64,000 nt of DNA from Phocoena phocoena (GCF_963924675.1 NC_089221.1:137992263-138056262); one strand, 5' to 3'; counted from the stretch's first letter, positions 23,641 to 35,101 are shown. The notes: generated by a model from the sequence alone, not told the origin. Translations and numbers: made by a program.

Positions 23641-25380
23641 AGATAAAATATTTAGGAACCAACGTAACATGAGATAACAAAAATTTATATGAAGAAAAGT
23701 ATAAATACTCATGAAAAACATAAAAGTACCCATGAGCAAGTGGAAAAATAATCCTGTTCTTGCTTAGGATGCCTCAACGTAATCAAGATCTCATTTTCAC
23801 TATGTAGTTTGTAAATTTAATGTAACCCAACAGAAATATTGACACACTTTATTATCAAGCTAGATATATTGAACCTATAGTTCACATGAATGTGTATCAG
23901 ATCATCACATTGTATGCTTTAAACATCTTATAATTTTGTCAGTTATGCCTCAATAAAGCTATGAAAGAAAAAATAAATATACAAGTGTAGGTAGGAAGAG
24001 CTATGGGTGGGGGGCGGGGTCTAGTCCTCTGGATGTTAATACTACTAAGCCTCTATAATTAGAACAGTGTAGCACTGGCTCATGATGAGACAAACTGCAA
24101 TGGAATAGAAGTCTATTATAAATGTGTTATCTAGACTTATTGGGGAAAAGATGATCTTTTTAATAAATAATGTTGGAACAAATGGATGACCATTTTTTTT
24201 AATGAAAAAAAAAACAGATCCACTCCTCATGTCACTCTAAATTGATCAGAAAAGTAAATGTAGGAAATAAAACTGTACCAGTACTAGAAGAAAATATGGG
24301 TGAATTACTCTATAATCTATATTTAGGAAAACTTTTAAAATTGTGCCTAAAATATTCCAGATTATAAATAAAGAATTGAGAAATTGAATATACATGGCAA
24401 CAAAACAAAACAAAACACCATAAGCAAAGTAAAAATACAAATGACAGGCTAAGAGAAAGTGTTTGCAGTGGATATCACAGAAAAAGGCCCAGTATCGTTA
24501 ATATATTATACAAAAACCTTTAACACTTGAAGAAAAAATAAATACTAATAATTCTATAGAAAATGGATAAAAGACATGAAGAGGCAATTTACAAAAAATT
24601 ATAAATTTGAGCCTTGAACATATGAAAATATATTCAACCTCACTCATATGAAGATAAATGTAAGTTAAAACTCACTGAAATACTGTATCTCACTCATCAG
24701 ATTGGAAAAAACTCAAAAGCTTGACAATACACTTTGTTTCCATGGCTGTGGAAAGACAGACACTCTCATACATTGTTGGCAGGAATGCAAAACGGTAGGA
24801 ACGCAAAACCCTTATTGAAGGGAATTTGGCACCAGCTAATAAAATTACTTAGGCATCTATCTTTCAATATAGCAATCCCATTTCTAGGAATTTGTCCTGG
24901 AGATATACCCCACAGTAGTACAAAAATACATATGCGCAAAGCAACTAATTACAGTATTATTTTTAGGAAACTACCTAAATGTCTAAGCACAGGAGATTGA
25001 TTGAATATATGGCCCCTATACTCAGTAGAGTACTATCCATCTGTAAACAAAGAATGAGGAAGATCTCTGTAAACTGATGTGGAGTGATCTCTGGGAGACA
25101 TTGTTAAATGAAAAAGGCAAATTGTGAAAGAGCTCACATGCTATCCTTCATAAAAGAAAGATGAGGCAATAAGATAACACATACACTTCTACTTATCTTT
25201 TAAAAAAACACAGGAAGAAGTTACCAAACAATAATGTTAGTTACCTAGATGGAGATAGGCCGAAGGAATACAGGAGGAAATGGCACTTTTCTGAGTATAT
25301 CTGTGTGCCATAGCTTTGATTTTTAGAAGTATGTTAATGTTCTTCATATTAAAATATTAAATTGCTAAGGATGGGAAGGA
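23641..25380 (+). mobile_element. Old L1 ORF2 and 3' end, right half of split element
   Basis: It continues the L1 interrupted at 17360. Decayed ORF2 C-terminal text is visible ('CTCTCATACATTGTTGGCAG', 'AGCAATCCCATTTCTAGGAA'), with a short 3'UTR ending near 'TTCTTCATATTAAAATATTA'. A younger L1 3' end lies within it at about 23876-23975. No open frame longer than about 90 codons. Confidence 0.65.
23876..23975 (+). mobile_element. Short L1 3'-end insertion
   Basis: 'ATCAGATCATCACATTGTAT', 'AACATCTTATAATTTTGTCA' and 'GCCTCAATAAAGCTATGAAA' plus an A-rich tail form an L1 3'UTR terminus. It is placed in the middle of old ORF2 text, so it is a separate truncated copy. The boundaries are approximate and no clear TSD was found. 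Confidence 0.6.
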
Positions 25381-25399
25381 AGAAAACTTCTAAGTGAAA

Positions 25400-26861
25400 G
25401 CAAATTGAAAACAAATGAACCTAACTGCATTTCAAATAAATAATATAACCATGCTAAAGGGAAGGGGAGAAAGAACTAATCCAATTAATTTATGAACAAG
25501 AGTATTTGATCATATACTTTTAATCTGGCACAGAATTTCAAGTGTATGTGGAACATTTTACCAAAATAGATCCCACGCTGGCCATAAAGCAAGTCTCAAC
25601 AAATTTCAAAGGATTTTTAAAAATTGGTGTATAGTTGCTTTACAATGTTGTGTTAGTTTCTGTTGCACAACGAAGTGAATCAGCTATATGTATATATATA
25701 TATCCCCTTCCTCTTGGACCTCCCTCCCCCCCCATCCCATCCATCTAGGTCTCCACAGAGCTCCGAGCTGAGCTCCCTGCCCTATACAGCAGGTTTCCAC
25801 TAGCTATCTGTTTTATACATGGCAGTGCCCATGCCATGCGTGTCAATCCCATGTGCAAGTGTACACGCACAGTGTGTCAATCCCAATCTCCCAATTCATC
25901 CTCACCCCCCACCATGTCCACACGTTTGTTTCTTACATCTGCATCTCTATCCTGCCCTGCAAATAGGTTCATCTGTACCCTTTTTCTAGAGAATATATTC
26001 TTAGACCACAATGAATATAAACTAGAAATAAATAACAGAAAGATAACTAGAAAAGACTTCCCCAAATCTGAAAGCTAAGCAATACGCTACTAAATAACCC
26101 ATGGAACAAGAAGAAATCATCATGGAAGTTTAGAAAATATTTTGAACCGAATAAGAAATATAGCTTATCAAAATTTGTGAGATACAGATACAGCCATGCT
26201 TAGAGAGAAATTGTGGCCTTGAGTGCACATACCAGAAAAGAGGAGACACTAAAAATCAATTATCCAAGTAGCTTTCTCAAGGAAATAAGAGCAAATGAAA
26301 CCCAAAGAATCTAAATTGAAGAAAGTTAATTTTAAAGTGTACAGTAGATAGAATTTTAAAAATCCAAAAGGTGGCACTTAGGAAAAACTAACAAAACTGA
26401 TATACCCCTGGAAAGTCTAATCAAGAGAAAAAAAGAAAACACAAAAAACCCCAATAACATACAGGAAATTAAGGAATATCATTAAAGATTTAACGGACAA
26501 AAAATATCATTGGAAGATATTATGAACAACTTTATATCAATAAAATTAAGATGGTATGGATACATTCCTAAAAAAATAAACCTACCAATTGACATATGAA
26601 GAAACAGGAAATCTGAAGAGTCCTATGGCTATTAAAGAAATTGAACTCAGCAGTTAAAACATTCCCATAAGAAAATTTAGGGACCCTGGCTTCCCTGGTG
26701 ATTTCTTCTAAAATCTAAGGAATACACAACACTGATTTCGTAAAAACTGTTCCAAAAAATAGCGATCACTTCCCAATTTATTTTATGAGGTTGGCAGAGC
26801 CTTGATACCAGGCCCAGAAGAACACCTTATGTAAAATGAAAGAAACAAATGGAAGATTATT
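25400..26861 (+). mobile_element. Old L1 ORF2, left half of second split element
   Basis: ORF2 text is visible ('AATAGATCCCACGCTGGCCA', 'ACCACAATGAATATAAACTA', 'AGCCTTGATACCAGGCCCAG'). It stops at about 26861 and resumes at 33746 ('ATTACTGGCCAACCTTTTAT', 'CATGACCAGGTTGCAAAGGA'). The 6.9 kb between is therefore inserted. A minus-strand L1 3' end lies within it at 25618-25990. Confidence 0.65.
25618..25990 (-). mobile_element. L1 3' end, antisense, 5'-truncated
   Basis: The plus strand reads 'GTATAGTTGCTTTACAATGT', 'GTTAGTTTC', then pyrimidine-rich 'ATCCCCTTCCTCTTGGACCT' and 'GAGCTGAGCTCCCTGCCCTA'. This is the reverse complement of the artiodactyl/cetacean L1 3'UTR. Old L1 text flanks it on both sides. 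The TSD is not clear. Confidence 0.8.
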
Positions 26862-26863
26862 AT

Positions 26864-28860
26864 TGGAGTTCTGATCCAAGATGGCAACATGGGAGCCTCC
26901 TGAACTCACCTCCTTCCCTGGGCACGCCAGATCTATAGGTTTACAATGGAGCAATTCCCTCTGGAAGAAAACCAGAAACTAGCTGAGTGACTCCTATACA
27001 TTAAGCACAAGAGGAAATACCCGTATGACCCACATTAAAATGGGTAGGAAAGGTTGAGACACAATTTTGTCATAAACCTGACCCCAGGCATAGTCCCGTA
27101 CAATTGGGAGAGAACTCCCAGCTTCTCCCGGGGAAGTGAAGGGTTTGAACCCCACATCTAGTGCCCCAACTTTTAAGACTCCCACCTGAGGGAGGGGCCG
27201 CAAAACACCTACCTCTCAAAGCCAATGGGACTTGTGCCCATAAGACCAAAGCAAACAGTTTCTAAGGGGCTGGTGACTATCCCCCAGGGCTCAACACAGA
27301 GGGAGCTGGCGGAAAACTCCCATCTCCTACAGAATTTTTTCCCTGAAAGAGGCCTTTTTGCATACTTTAAAGCTGTTGCCTGAAGGTCAGGTTTCTAGGT
27401 GCTGACTATAATCTGCCCCCCCTGGATCAGGGAAGCCAGCAATACCACCTTCAGTTTCTCACTTGAGTCTCCTGCAAACTGCCAATATCTCCCTGAAAGC
27501 TTATACACATTTCTGGTGCTCCTGCTGTTGTAGCTGTTGTCCAAGGGACAAACCCATAGGACTGCCTGGCTCTGAGAGCCCCTGGGGCTTATATTCACAA
27601 GTCCAACTGGACTATGGTAAACAAAGACATAATAGTTACCTGGCTGTCCTTCCACGGCTCAGTACAGAGGGAGCAAACAGAAACATCTATTTCCCAGTCT
27701 CTCCCTGAAAGAGGCCTATTTGCATACTTTAAAAGCTGCTGCCCGAGGGCCTCACTTTTAATTTAGCACACATCTAGGGTCTGACTGTGACCCATTCTGG
27801 GGAACAGGGAAGACTGTGGACACCTTTTAACTTGCTCCGATTTTCCTGTATCTCCCTGGAGGTACTGGCACACATGTCTGGCACCCCAACTCTTGTGAAG
27901 CCACCCAAGGGCTGGGCTCCACATCACGTGGCTCAGAGAGCCAAGGGTGTTTGCATTCAAAAGTCCCCCAGGACTGTAGCAAACAAAGAAGCAGTCATTA
28001 ACAGGCTCAGGAATAGTACGCACAGTTATACACCCAGACCCGGCACATGTTTTAAAAAGAAAAAAAAAAAAAAAAAGCAGGCAAAAAAGACCATCTCCAA
28101 GTGTCTCCCTAGCAGGGTCCTAACTACATACTCTCCCAGCTGCTGCCTGAGGATCCATCAGCCTGTATCTAGCTGTTGCATGTTGTGGACAAAGAATGTC
28201 ACCTGCCACTTCAGTAAATGACAATGTTGGCCCCATCAAGCTATCAGCCACTACAGCTGCCCCCAAAAGTAGGCTCTGAGGGAGAATTCAGGATGGTTAA
28301 AAATAGGATACTGGCCCTAGATAGTTAAGATGCCTATCTAAGGAAAAATTTTAAATGACCCCCAGATTCTTATATCCAGCCATACATAGAAAAACAGTAA
28401 AACAATTAACTTGAGATGTCTCTTCTTTGTGATGAGCAGTAATCTTTCTATGCTTGACAAGATGTTTTCCCAGAAGAAAAGTTTACATATATTCTGGCTC
28501 CTCCCTACTTCTTCAGAGCAGTTTCTCAGAGCTAGCTGAGAGGCTGTCTCCCAGGCTAAAGACTTCAGTAATAAAACCTAATTCTTAAATTTTAGGTTGT
28601 GATTTTTTTTTTCAGTCGATACTGTGATCCTCCCTTTTGGGACATGCATTGGTCCTGGCAGACCCTCAACTACCGGGAGCCACTAAGAATAAAGAATGAG
28701 GCTTGGACAATTACAAAGGTTTGAGTAACGACCAAAAGCTTGGACTGGGCTGACTGACCATTCATCTCCTAAACAAGACCACTCCATCAAGACTAGGAGA
28801 GGTGGTTATTTTATCTATCGTGCAGAAACTGAAACAGAGACAAGGAAAATGAAGAAACAG
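26864..28860 (+). mobile_element. Old L1 5'UTR with repeated units
   Basis: It starts with an L1-type 5' end (TGATCCAAGATGGCAACATG). It contains three diverged copies of one unit, each with a 'CCCTGAAAGAGGCCTxTTTGC'-like motif followed by 'ATACTTTAAAGCTGxTGCC' (near 27347, 27705 and, most decayed, 28105). A class I-like LTR interrupts it at about 28277-28621. Several 80-140-codon open frames here are GC-rich UTR artefacts, not genes. Confidence 0.6.
28277..28621 (+). mobile_element. Solo LTR, class I (ERV1)-like
   Basis: A block of about 345 bp unlike its L1 surroundings. It begins TGAGGGAGAATTCAGG and ends CAGTCGATA. It carries 'TTCTGGCTCCTCCCT', a polyadenylation signal AATAAA at 28570-28575 and a following T-run, the layout of a gammaretrovirus-like LTR. 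The 4-bp TSD expected for this class is not evident, the end is TA rather than CA, and no internal viral sequence remains. Boundaries are approximate. Confidence 0.55.
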
Positions 28861-29344
28861 AAATATGATCCAAATAAAAGAACAAGATAAAACTCCAGAA
28901 ACAGATCTTAATGAATGAAAAGGAGATAAGGGATTTACCTGATAAAGAGTTCAAAGTAACAGTCAAAAAATGCTCACTGAGGTCAAGAATACATGTACGA
29001 AAAAAGTGAGAATATCAACAAAGAAATAGAATATATAAGGAAGTACTAAACAGAAATCACAGAGCTGAAATATACAAAGATTGTTATAAATACAAGCTCT
29101 TTCATGTAAGCATCACAGGATCCACAAAGCAAAAACCTATAGTAGATACACAAAATATAAAGAGAAAGAAATCTATGCATACCATTTCAGCAAATTATCA
29201 AAGCACAAAAAAAGAGTAAGAAAAGTACACAGGAAAAAAGGAATTACAAAAATGTCAGAAACCAAGAAAATAGCAATAGTAAGTCCATACCTATCAATAA
29301 TTTAAGTGTATGGACTAAAATCTCCAATCAGAAGAGAAAGACTG
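28861..29344 (+). mobile_element. Old L1 ORF1 start and ORF2 start remnants
   Basis: 'AAACTCCAGAAACAGATCTT' and 'GGGATTTACCTGATAAAGAG' resemble the beginning of ORF1. 'TCAATAATTTAAGTGTATGG' near 29297 resembles the start of ORF2 endonuclease. Most of ORF1 is missing between them, so this copy carries an internal deletion. It is continuous with the 5'UTR on its left. Confidence 0.5.
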
Positions 29345-31321
29345 ATATACTGAGTTTCCAAGATGGTGGAGTATAAAGAACCTCCATTCACCTCCTCTCA
29401 TGGGAACACCAAAATTACAACTATTTTCAGAACAACTATCAATGAAAAACATGAGAAGCTACCAGAAAAGATCTTCTACAACTAAAGATATATAGAAAGA
29501 ACCACAATGAGATGTGTAGGAGGAGTGGAGTGGTGGTATAGTCAAGACCAACACCCCCAGGTGGATGACCCACAGACAGGAGAACAGGAGTAAGGGGTCT
29601 CAGCATGACATAAGGCTCCCCAGCACAGGGGTCCTGTACCGGGAAGATGAGCTCCCAGAGCATTTGGCTTTGAAGACCAGTGGTGCTTACTTTCAGGAGT
29701 TCCAGAAGGCTGGGGGAAACAGACATTTCACTTTCAAAGGGTGCACACAATATGCTCTGGGACCAAGGGTGGAAGCAGTAATTTGATAGGAGCCTGGGTC
29801 AGACCTACCTGTTGACCTTGGAGAGTGTCCTGAAGAGTCAGGAGGCAACTGCAGCTCACCCTGGGGACATGGACACTGGCAGCAGCCATTTTTGGGAGCT
29901 CCTTCTATCACACGGACCCTTGTGCTGGCAAGTGCCATTTGGAATTCTTCCTCTAGCTTATTAGCCCCAGGACCCAGCCCCATCCTGGCCCAACAGTCTG
30001 TAGTCACCAGTGCTGGAAAGTCTCAAGCCAAGCAACTAACTAGGTGGGGACCCAGCCCCAACCACCTGCAGACAGGCTGCCTTAAGAACCCCTGAGCCCA
30101 GAGCTGCCCCTGGACATGGCCCTGCCTACCAGAGGGCCCAGGACCCAGCCCCACACACCAGTGCAGAGACACTAGACATGGAACCCTCAAGGCCCTCCAG
30201 CCAGAGATGCTGGGACACAGCTCCACCCAACAGTGGGCAGGCACCAGCCCCAGAACGTGGGCTGGATGCAGAGAAGCTAGAAGTTTTTAACAAAGAGTTA
30301 GAAAATATAAAGAACAACCAAACAGAGATGAAGAGTACAATAACTTAAATGAAAATTACACTAGAAGGAATCAACAGTAGACTAAATGATACAGAGGAAT
30401 GGATCAGCAAGCTGGAAGACAGAGTAGCAGACATCACTAATGCTGCACAGGAAAAAGAAAGAATGAAAAGAAATGAGGACGGCTTAAGAGACCTCTGGGG
30501 CAACATAAATCACATTAATATTCACATATTTACAGGGGTCCCAGAAGGAGAATAGAGAGAGGAAGGGACTGAGAACGTAATTGAAGATATAGATGAAAAC
30601 TTCCATAACCTGGGAATGGAAATAGACATCCAAGTCCAGGAAGCAAAGAGAGTCCCATACAGGATTAACCGAGAGAGGAACATGCCAAGACACATTGTAA
30701 TTAAAATGGCAAAAAATAAAGATAACAAGATAATATTAAAAGCAGCAAGGGAAAAATGCAAGATGTTACATACAAGGGAACTCCCATAAGGCTGTCAGCT
30801 GACTTTCCAGCAGAAACTCTGTAGTCCAGAAGGGAGTGGCATGATACATTTAAGGTGACGAAAGGGCAAAACTTACAACCAAGAATACTCTACACAGCAA
30901 GGCTCTCGTTCCAATTTGATGGAGAGATGAAAAGTTTTACAGAGAAGCAAAATTTAAGAGTTTAGCACCACAAAACCAGCTTTATAAGAAATGTTAAAGG
31001 AACTTCTCTATGTGAAAAAGAAAAGGTCACAACTAGAAACATGAAAATTACAAAAGGAAAATCTCATCGATAAAGGCAAACATATAGTAAACGTAGGAAA
31101 ACATCATGCACAAAGCTAGTAGAAGGTCAAAAAAGTAGTAAAATCATCTATATCCACAATAAGGATATACAAAGAGATACACAAAGCAATTAAATGCAAA
31201 ATATGTCAAAACTGTAATTGTGAGGGGAGGAGAGTACAAATGCAAGATTGTTAAAATGCATTTGAAATTAAGAGATCAGCAATTTTAAAGAATCTCTCTG
31301 TCACACACAGACACAGACACA

Positions 31322-31361
<40 letters not shown>

Positions 31362-31666
31362 TATATATAAACATCATGGTAACCACAAAGCAAAAATCTA
31401 TAATAGATACACACAAAAAAAGAAAAAGGAATCCAAACATAACACTAAAGATAGTCATTAAATCACAAGAGACAGGTATAGGGTATTAATAGGTACAAAC
31501 TGCTATAAATAAAATAAATAAGCTACAAGGATATATTGTACAACACAGGTAATACAGCCAATAGTTTATAGTAACCATAACTAGAATATAACCTTTAAAA
31601 ATTGTGAATCACTATATTGTACAACTGAAACATACAATATTGTACATCAACTATACTTCAATAAAA
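29345..31666 (+). mobile_element. L1 with 5'UTR, ORF1 and 3'UTR but no ORF2
   Basis: A fresh L1 5' end (TTTCCAAGATGGTGGAGTAT, from about 29356) leads through a GC-rich 5'UTR to ORF1 coiled-coil text ('LEGINSRLNDTEEWISKLED', 30349-30555) and ORF1 C-terminal text to about 31000. ORF1-ORF2 spacer-like text follows. Near 31490 the sequence passes directly into an L1 3'UTR ending 'CATCAACTATACTTCAATAA'. No endonuclease or RT is seen. It is either an internally deleted copy or a half-L1 (HAL1-like) element. Confidence 0.6.
31301..31358. repeat. (CA)n microsatellite
   Basis: CACACAGACACAGACAC grades into pure (AC)n within the L1 spacer. Confidence 0.95.
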
Positions 31667-31667
31667 A

Positions 31668-33745
31668 GATATTCCGTGTTCATGGATTGGAAGAATATTG
31701 TTGAAATGTCCATACTAATCCAAGTGATCTACTGATTCAATGCAATCCTATCAAAATTCCAATGGCATTTATCACAGGCATTTTTAAAAATTCCAAAATG
31801 TGTATGGAATTACGAAGATGTGAATAGCCAAAGCAATTTTGAGAAAGAAGACAAAGCTGGGGCATCATACTTCCTGATTTCACACTGTATTACAAAGCTG
31901 TAATAATCAAAACAGTATAACTTTGGCATAAAAACAGACATATATGTCAATGGAACAGAATAGAGAGCCCAGAAATACACCCATGTGTATATGAGCAATT
32001 AATTTATGACAAAGAAGCCAAGAATATACAATGGGTAAAGGATAATCTCTTCAATAAATGGTCCTGGGAAAACTGCACAGCCACGTGCAAAAGAATGAAA
32101 TTGGATCCCTATTTTACACCATACACAAAAATAAACTCAAAATGGATTAAAGACTTGAACGTAAAGCCTGAAACCATAAAACTCCTGGAAGAAAGCATAG
32201 GAAAAAATCTTCCTGTTACTGGTCTTGGCAATGATTTTTGGATTAGACACCAAAAAAGCAAAGGTAACAAAAACAAAAACAACTGGGACTACCTCAAACT
32301 AAAAACCTTCTGCACAGCAAAAGAAACCATCAACAAAAGGCATCCTACCGAATGGGAGGAAATATTTGCAAATTATTTATCTGCTAAGGGGGTTAATATT
32401 CAAAATGTATAAAGAACTCATACGTATAACTCAATAGCAAAAATAAAAACAATTTTATTAAAAAAATGGGCAAAGGAACTGAATAGACATTTGTCAAAGA
32501 AGACATACAAATGGCCAACAGGTATATGAAAAGGTGCTCAACATCACTAATTGTCAACGAAATGCAAATTAAAACCACAATGGGTTATTACCTCACACCT
32601 GTTAAAATAGCTATAATCAAGAAGACAAGAGATAAGTTTTGAGGAGGATGTGGAGAAAAGGGAACTCTTGTGCACTGTTGGTGGGAATGTAAATTGGTGC
32701 AGCCACTATGGAAAACAGTATGGCAATTTCTCAAAAAATCTAAAATAGAATTACTATATGATCCAGCGATCCCACTTCTGGGTATATATCCAAAGGAAAT
32801 GAAAACAGAATCTCAGAGAGATATCTGCATTCCCATGGTTACTGCAGCGTTGTTCACAAAAGCTAAGATATGGAAACCACTTATGTGCCCCTTAAAAGAT
32901 AAACGTATAACAAAATGAATCAGCTGTATGCATACGTATATCCCCATATCCCCTCCCTCTTGCATCTCCCTCCCACCCTCCCTATCCCACCCCTCTAGGT
33001 GGTCACAAAGCCCCGAGCTGATCTCCCTGTGCTATGTGGCTGCTTCCCACTAGCTATCTATTTTACATTTGGTACTATATATAAGTTCATGCCACTCTCT
33101 CACTTCGCCCCAGCTTACCCTTCCCCCTCCCCGTGTCCTCTGTAGAGCAATTATACTCCAATAAAGATGTTAAAAAAAAAAAGATAAATGTATACAGAAA
33201 ATGCGTTGTACACATATTCAATAAGATGTTATTCAGCATTAGAAAGAAGGACAGCCTCCAATCTGTGACAATATGGATGGACCTTGAGGCCATTAGGCTA
33301 AACGAAATAAGCCAGACCAAGAAATATATACAAATACTACATGTTATCATTTACATGAGAAATCTTGAAAAAGGCCCCTCAAAGTCAGAAACGGACAGTA
33401 AAAATGTGGTTGCTAGAGCCTAGGTGGTAGGCAAAATAGGGAGAGGTGGGTAAAATTGTATAAACTTTCAGCTATTAGATCAATAAGGTCTGAGGATCTA
33501 GTGTAAAAATGGTGACTATAGTTGATAACACTGTACTGTATAATTGAAATTTGCTAAGAGAGGAGAACATAAGTGTTCTCATCTAAGTAAAATGAGTAAG
33601 TAAAGTGATGTAGCTGTTAATTAACCAGATAGGAGGAATCCCTTCACAATGTATTTGTACATCAAATCATCACGATGTAAACTTTAAGTATCTTACAATT
33701 TTATTTGTTAACTGTACCTCAAGAAAGTTGGAAAAAAGTAAATAT
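31668..33745 (+). mobile_element. L1 ORF2 C-terminal part and 3'UTR, interrupted
   Basis: ORF2 C-terminal text is visible ('GATCCCTATTTTACACCATA', the 105-codon open stretch at 32095-32412, and 'AATTGGTGCAGCCACTATGG' near 32693). The 3'UTR ends 'CTTACAATTTTATTTGTTAA...CTCAAGAAAGTTGG'. A twin-primed L1 splits it at 32910-33178. The reading frame is broken by several stops. Confidence 0.7.
32910..33178. mobile_element. Twin-primed (inverted) L1 3' end with TSD
   Basis: The left part (32910 to about 33143) is L1 3'UTR in antisense ('ATCCCCATATCCCCTCCCTC', 'CCCTCTAGGTGGTCACAAAG'). The right part (from about 33144) is the sense L1 terminus GAGCAATTATACTCCAATAA with an A-tail. A 16-bp TSD with one mismatch brackets the whole (AAAAGATAAACGTATA 32894-32909; AAAAGATAAATGTATA 33179-33194). 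This is the signature of twin priming. Confidence 0.9.
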
Positions 33746-34234
33746 TACTGGCCAACCTTTTATGAACATAGAAATCATAATCTTAAACCGAATATTCCCA
33801 AACAAAACCTAGAGATTTATAAGAAGGATAATACATCATGACCAGGTTGCAAAGGAATGCAAGGGTCATTTTAAGCTAGAAAAGAAACTGGACTATTTCA
33901 ACATATTAATGGGGGGATGGGGCAGAAGAAAAGTCATATGATCACTTCAACAGAGGTAGCTGTGGGTGTATGTGAGATGTGGTTAAGTTGAGGGTACCTC
34001 TAGTTTGGATTTAGTGGTATATTTTTATGTGGCTTGTGGTCACCCCCAGGTACAGTTCATTGATTGCTAGCTGTTCTAGGGTAGGAATGGCTTCCAGGTA
34101 TAAACTATTTCTGCTGTGCTGATTTCAACAGCAATACTAAACAAAGGGGAAGATCTAATTCAATACATAATAAATCACTACAACCAGGACATGGATGACA
34201 AAGAAGCTAAGTTTCACCAATTCAAAGAATATTT
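33746..34234 (+). mobile_element. Old L1 ORF2, right half of second split element
   Basis: 'CATCATGACCAGGTTGCAAA' near 33835 and 'GACTATTTCAACATATTAAT' continue the RT text interrupted at 26861. The assignment is weaker beyond about 33960. Confidence 0.55.
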
Positions 34235-34498
34235 AAGACTACCTAGGGACTTCCCTGGTGGTGCAGTGGTTAAGAATCTGCCTGCCAATGCAGGGGACAC
34301 AGGTTCGATCCCTGGCCCGGGAAGATCCCACATGCCATGGAGCAACTAAGCCCGTGGGCCACAACTACTGAAGCCCGCGCACCTAGAGCCCGTGCTCCAA
34401 AATGAGAAGCTGTCGGGAGCCATATAAGAAGTGCCTTTGAGTCTCAGCACGGACGAGACCCATAGTGCCTAGCAAAGCTGGTACTATCAGGTACAAAT

Positions 34499-35023
34499 AT
34501 GGAGAAGCAAAGCTCTCCTCTGTGTGGTTCCCCTTGTTTTCCCCTGGTTTTGCTTAAAGTGATTTTTATAGGATTACTATTAGTGTTAGGAAATATCCCC
34601 AGTGCCGACGGAGGGTTTAGGGAAAGACCCCAACTTAGGGTAAAACCAAAAAAGACTCCGGCTCCCCCAATGACTACACCCGAAATCCCCACTCCCAGGC
34701 CAGGACATTGGGTGCAGGGAAACACAACAGGAGCATTTGTATGGCAAGAGCTTACGTTAGAAGAAAAGCTAGATGAACTATGGCCCCCCTGGGGAGTAGT
34801 AGATATGCTGGGAAATATTTGGGTAAGGTGGCGAGGAGGACTTATGCTACGTTGGGTGTATTCAAAGCTGGATGAAGTAGGCTACATGGCAAGCTTATAC
34901 AAGTTACATTGCTCTTTGTGCAGAAATGCTTATAAAGGACAAATTATATATTGTAAGTATTTTGCAAAGGAATTTGCTAATAGGTTTAAGGTAGAATGTC
35001 CACCCCCAAAGCCTCCCAAATAA
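34499..35023 (+). CDS. U3-encoded 174-residue membrane/secreted-type protein, unrecognised
   Basis: I do not recognise this protein. The start is the first ATG in the LTR, with A at -3 and G at +4 (strong Kozak). Residues about 14-31 are hydrophobic ('FPLVLLKVIFIGLLLVLG'), followed by 'NIPSADGG', so it has a signal peptide or a type II anchor. Residues 44-68 are proline-rich. Asn75-Thr-Thr is an N-glycosylation sequon. Residues 71-119 hold seven tryptophans. Cys138-x2-Cys141, Cys152 and Cys167 cluster near the C-terminus, which ends PPPKPPK. The frame is intact over 525 bp. The LTR's TATA box lies downstream at 35478, so expression would need a full provirus, an upstream promoter or a second U3 promoter. 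The position parallels the U3-encoded superantigen of MMTV; I claim no sequence homology. Expression and function are unknown. Confidence 0.55.
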   Translation: MEKQSSPLCGSPCFPLVLLKVIFIGLLLVLGNIPSADGGFRERPQLRVKPKKTPAPPMTTPEIPTPRPGHWVQGNTTGAFVWQELTLEEKLDELWPPWGVVDMLGNIWVRWRGGLMLRWVYSKLDEVGYMASLYKLHCSLCRNAYKGQIIYCKYFAKEFANRFKVECPPPKPPK

Positions 35024-35101
35024 TTATAAGGAAAAATGTGCGATGTCTGAAGGATAACGGTGAACGTGTAAAGCCTGTGGGAGAGAATTTTTATTACTGT
35101 A

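Noticed and set aside
26690..26712. 'GGCTTCCCTGGTG' looks like a CHR SINE head
   Set aside because: The flanking text is L1 ORF2 and the usual L1 wording at this point is nearly the same; no SINE body follows.
27787..28221. 144-codon frame in the GC-rich block
   Set aside because: It lies in L1 5'UTR text and is broken by a poly-A tract translating as poly-lysine; no protein family is recognised.
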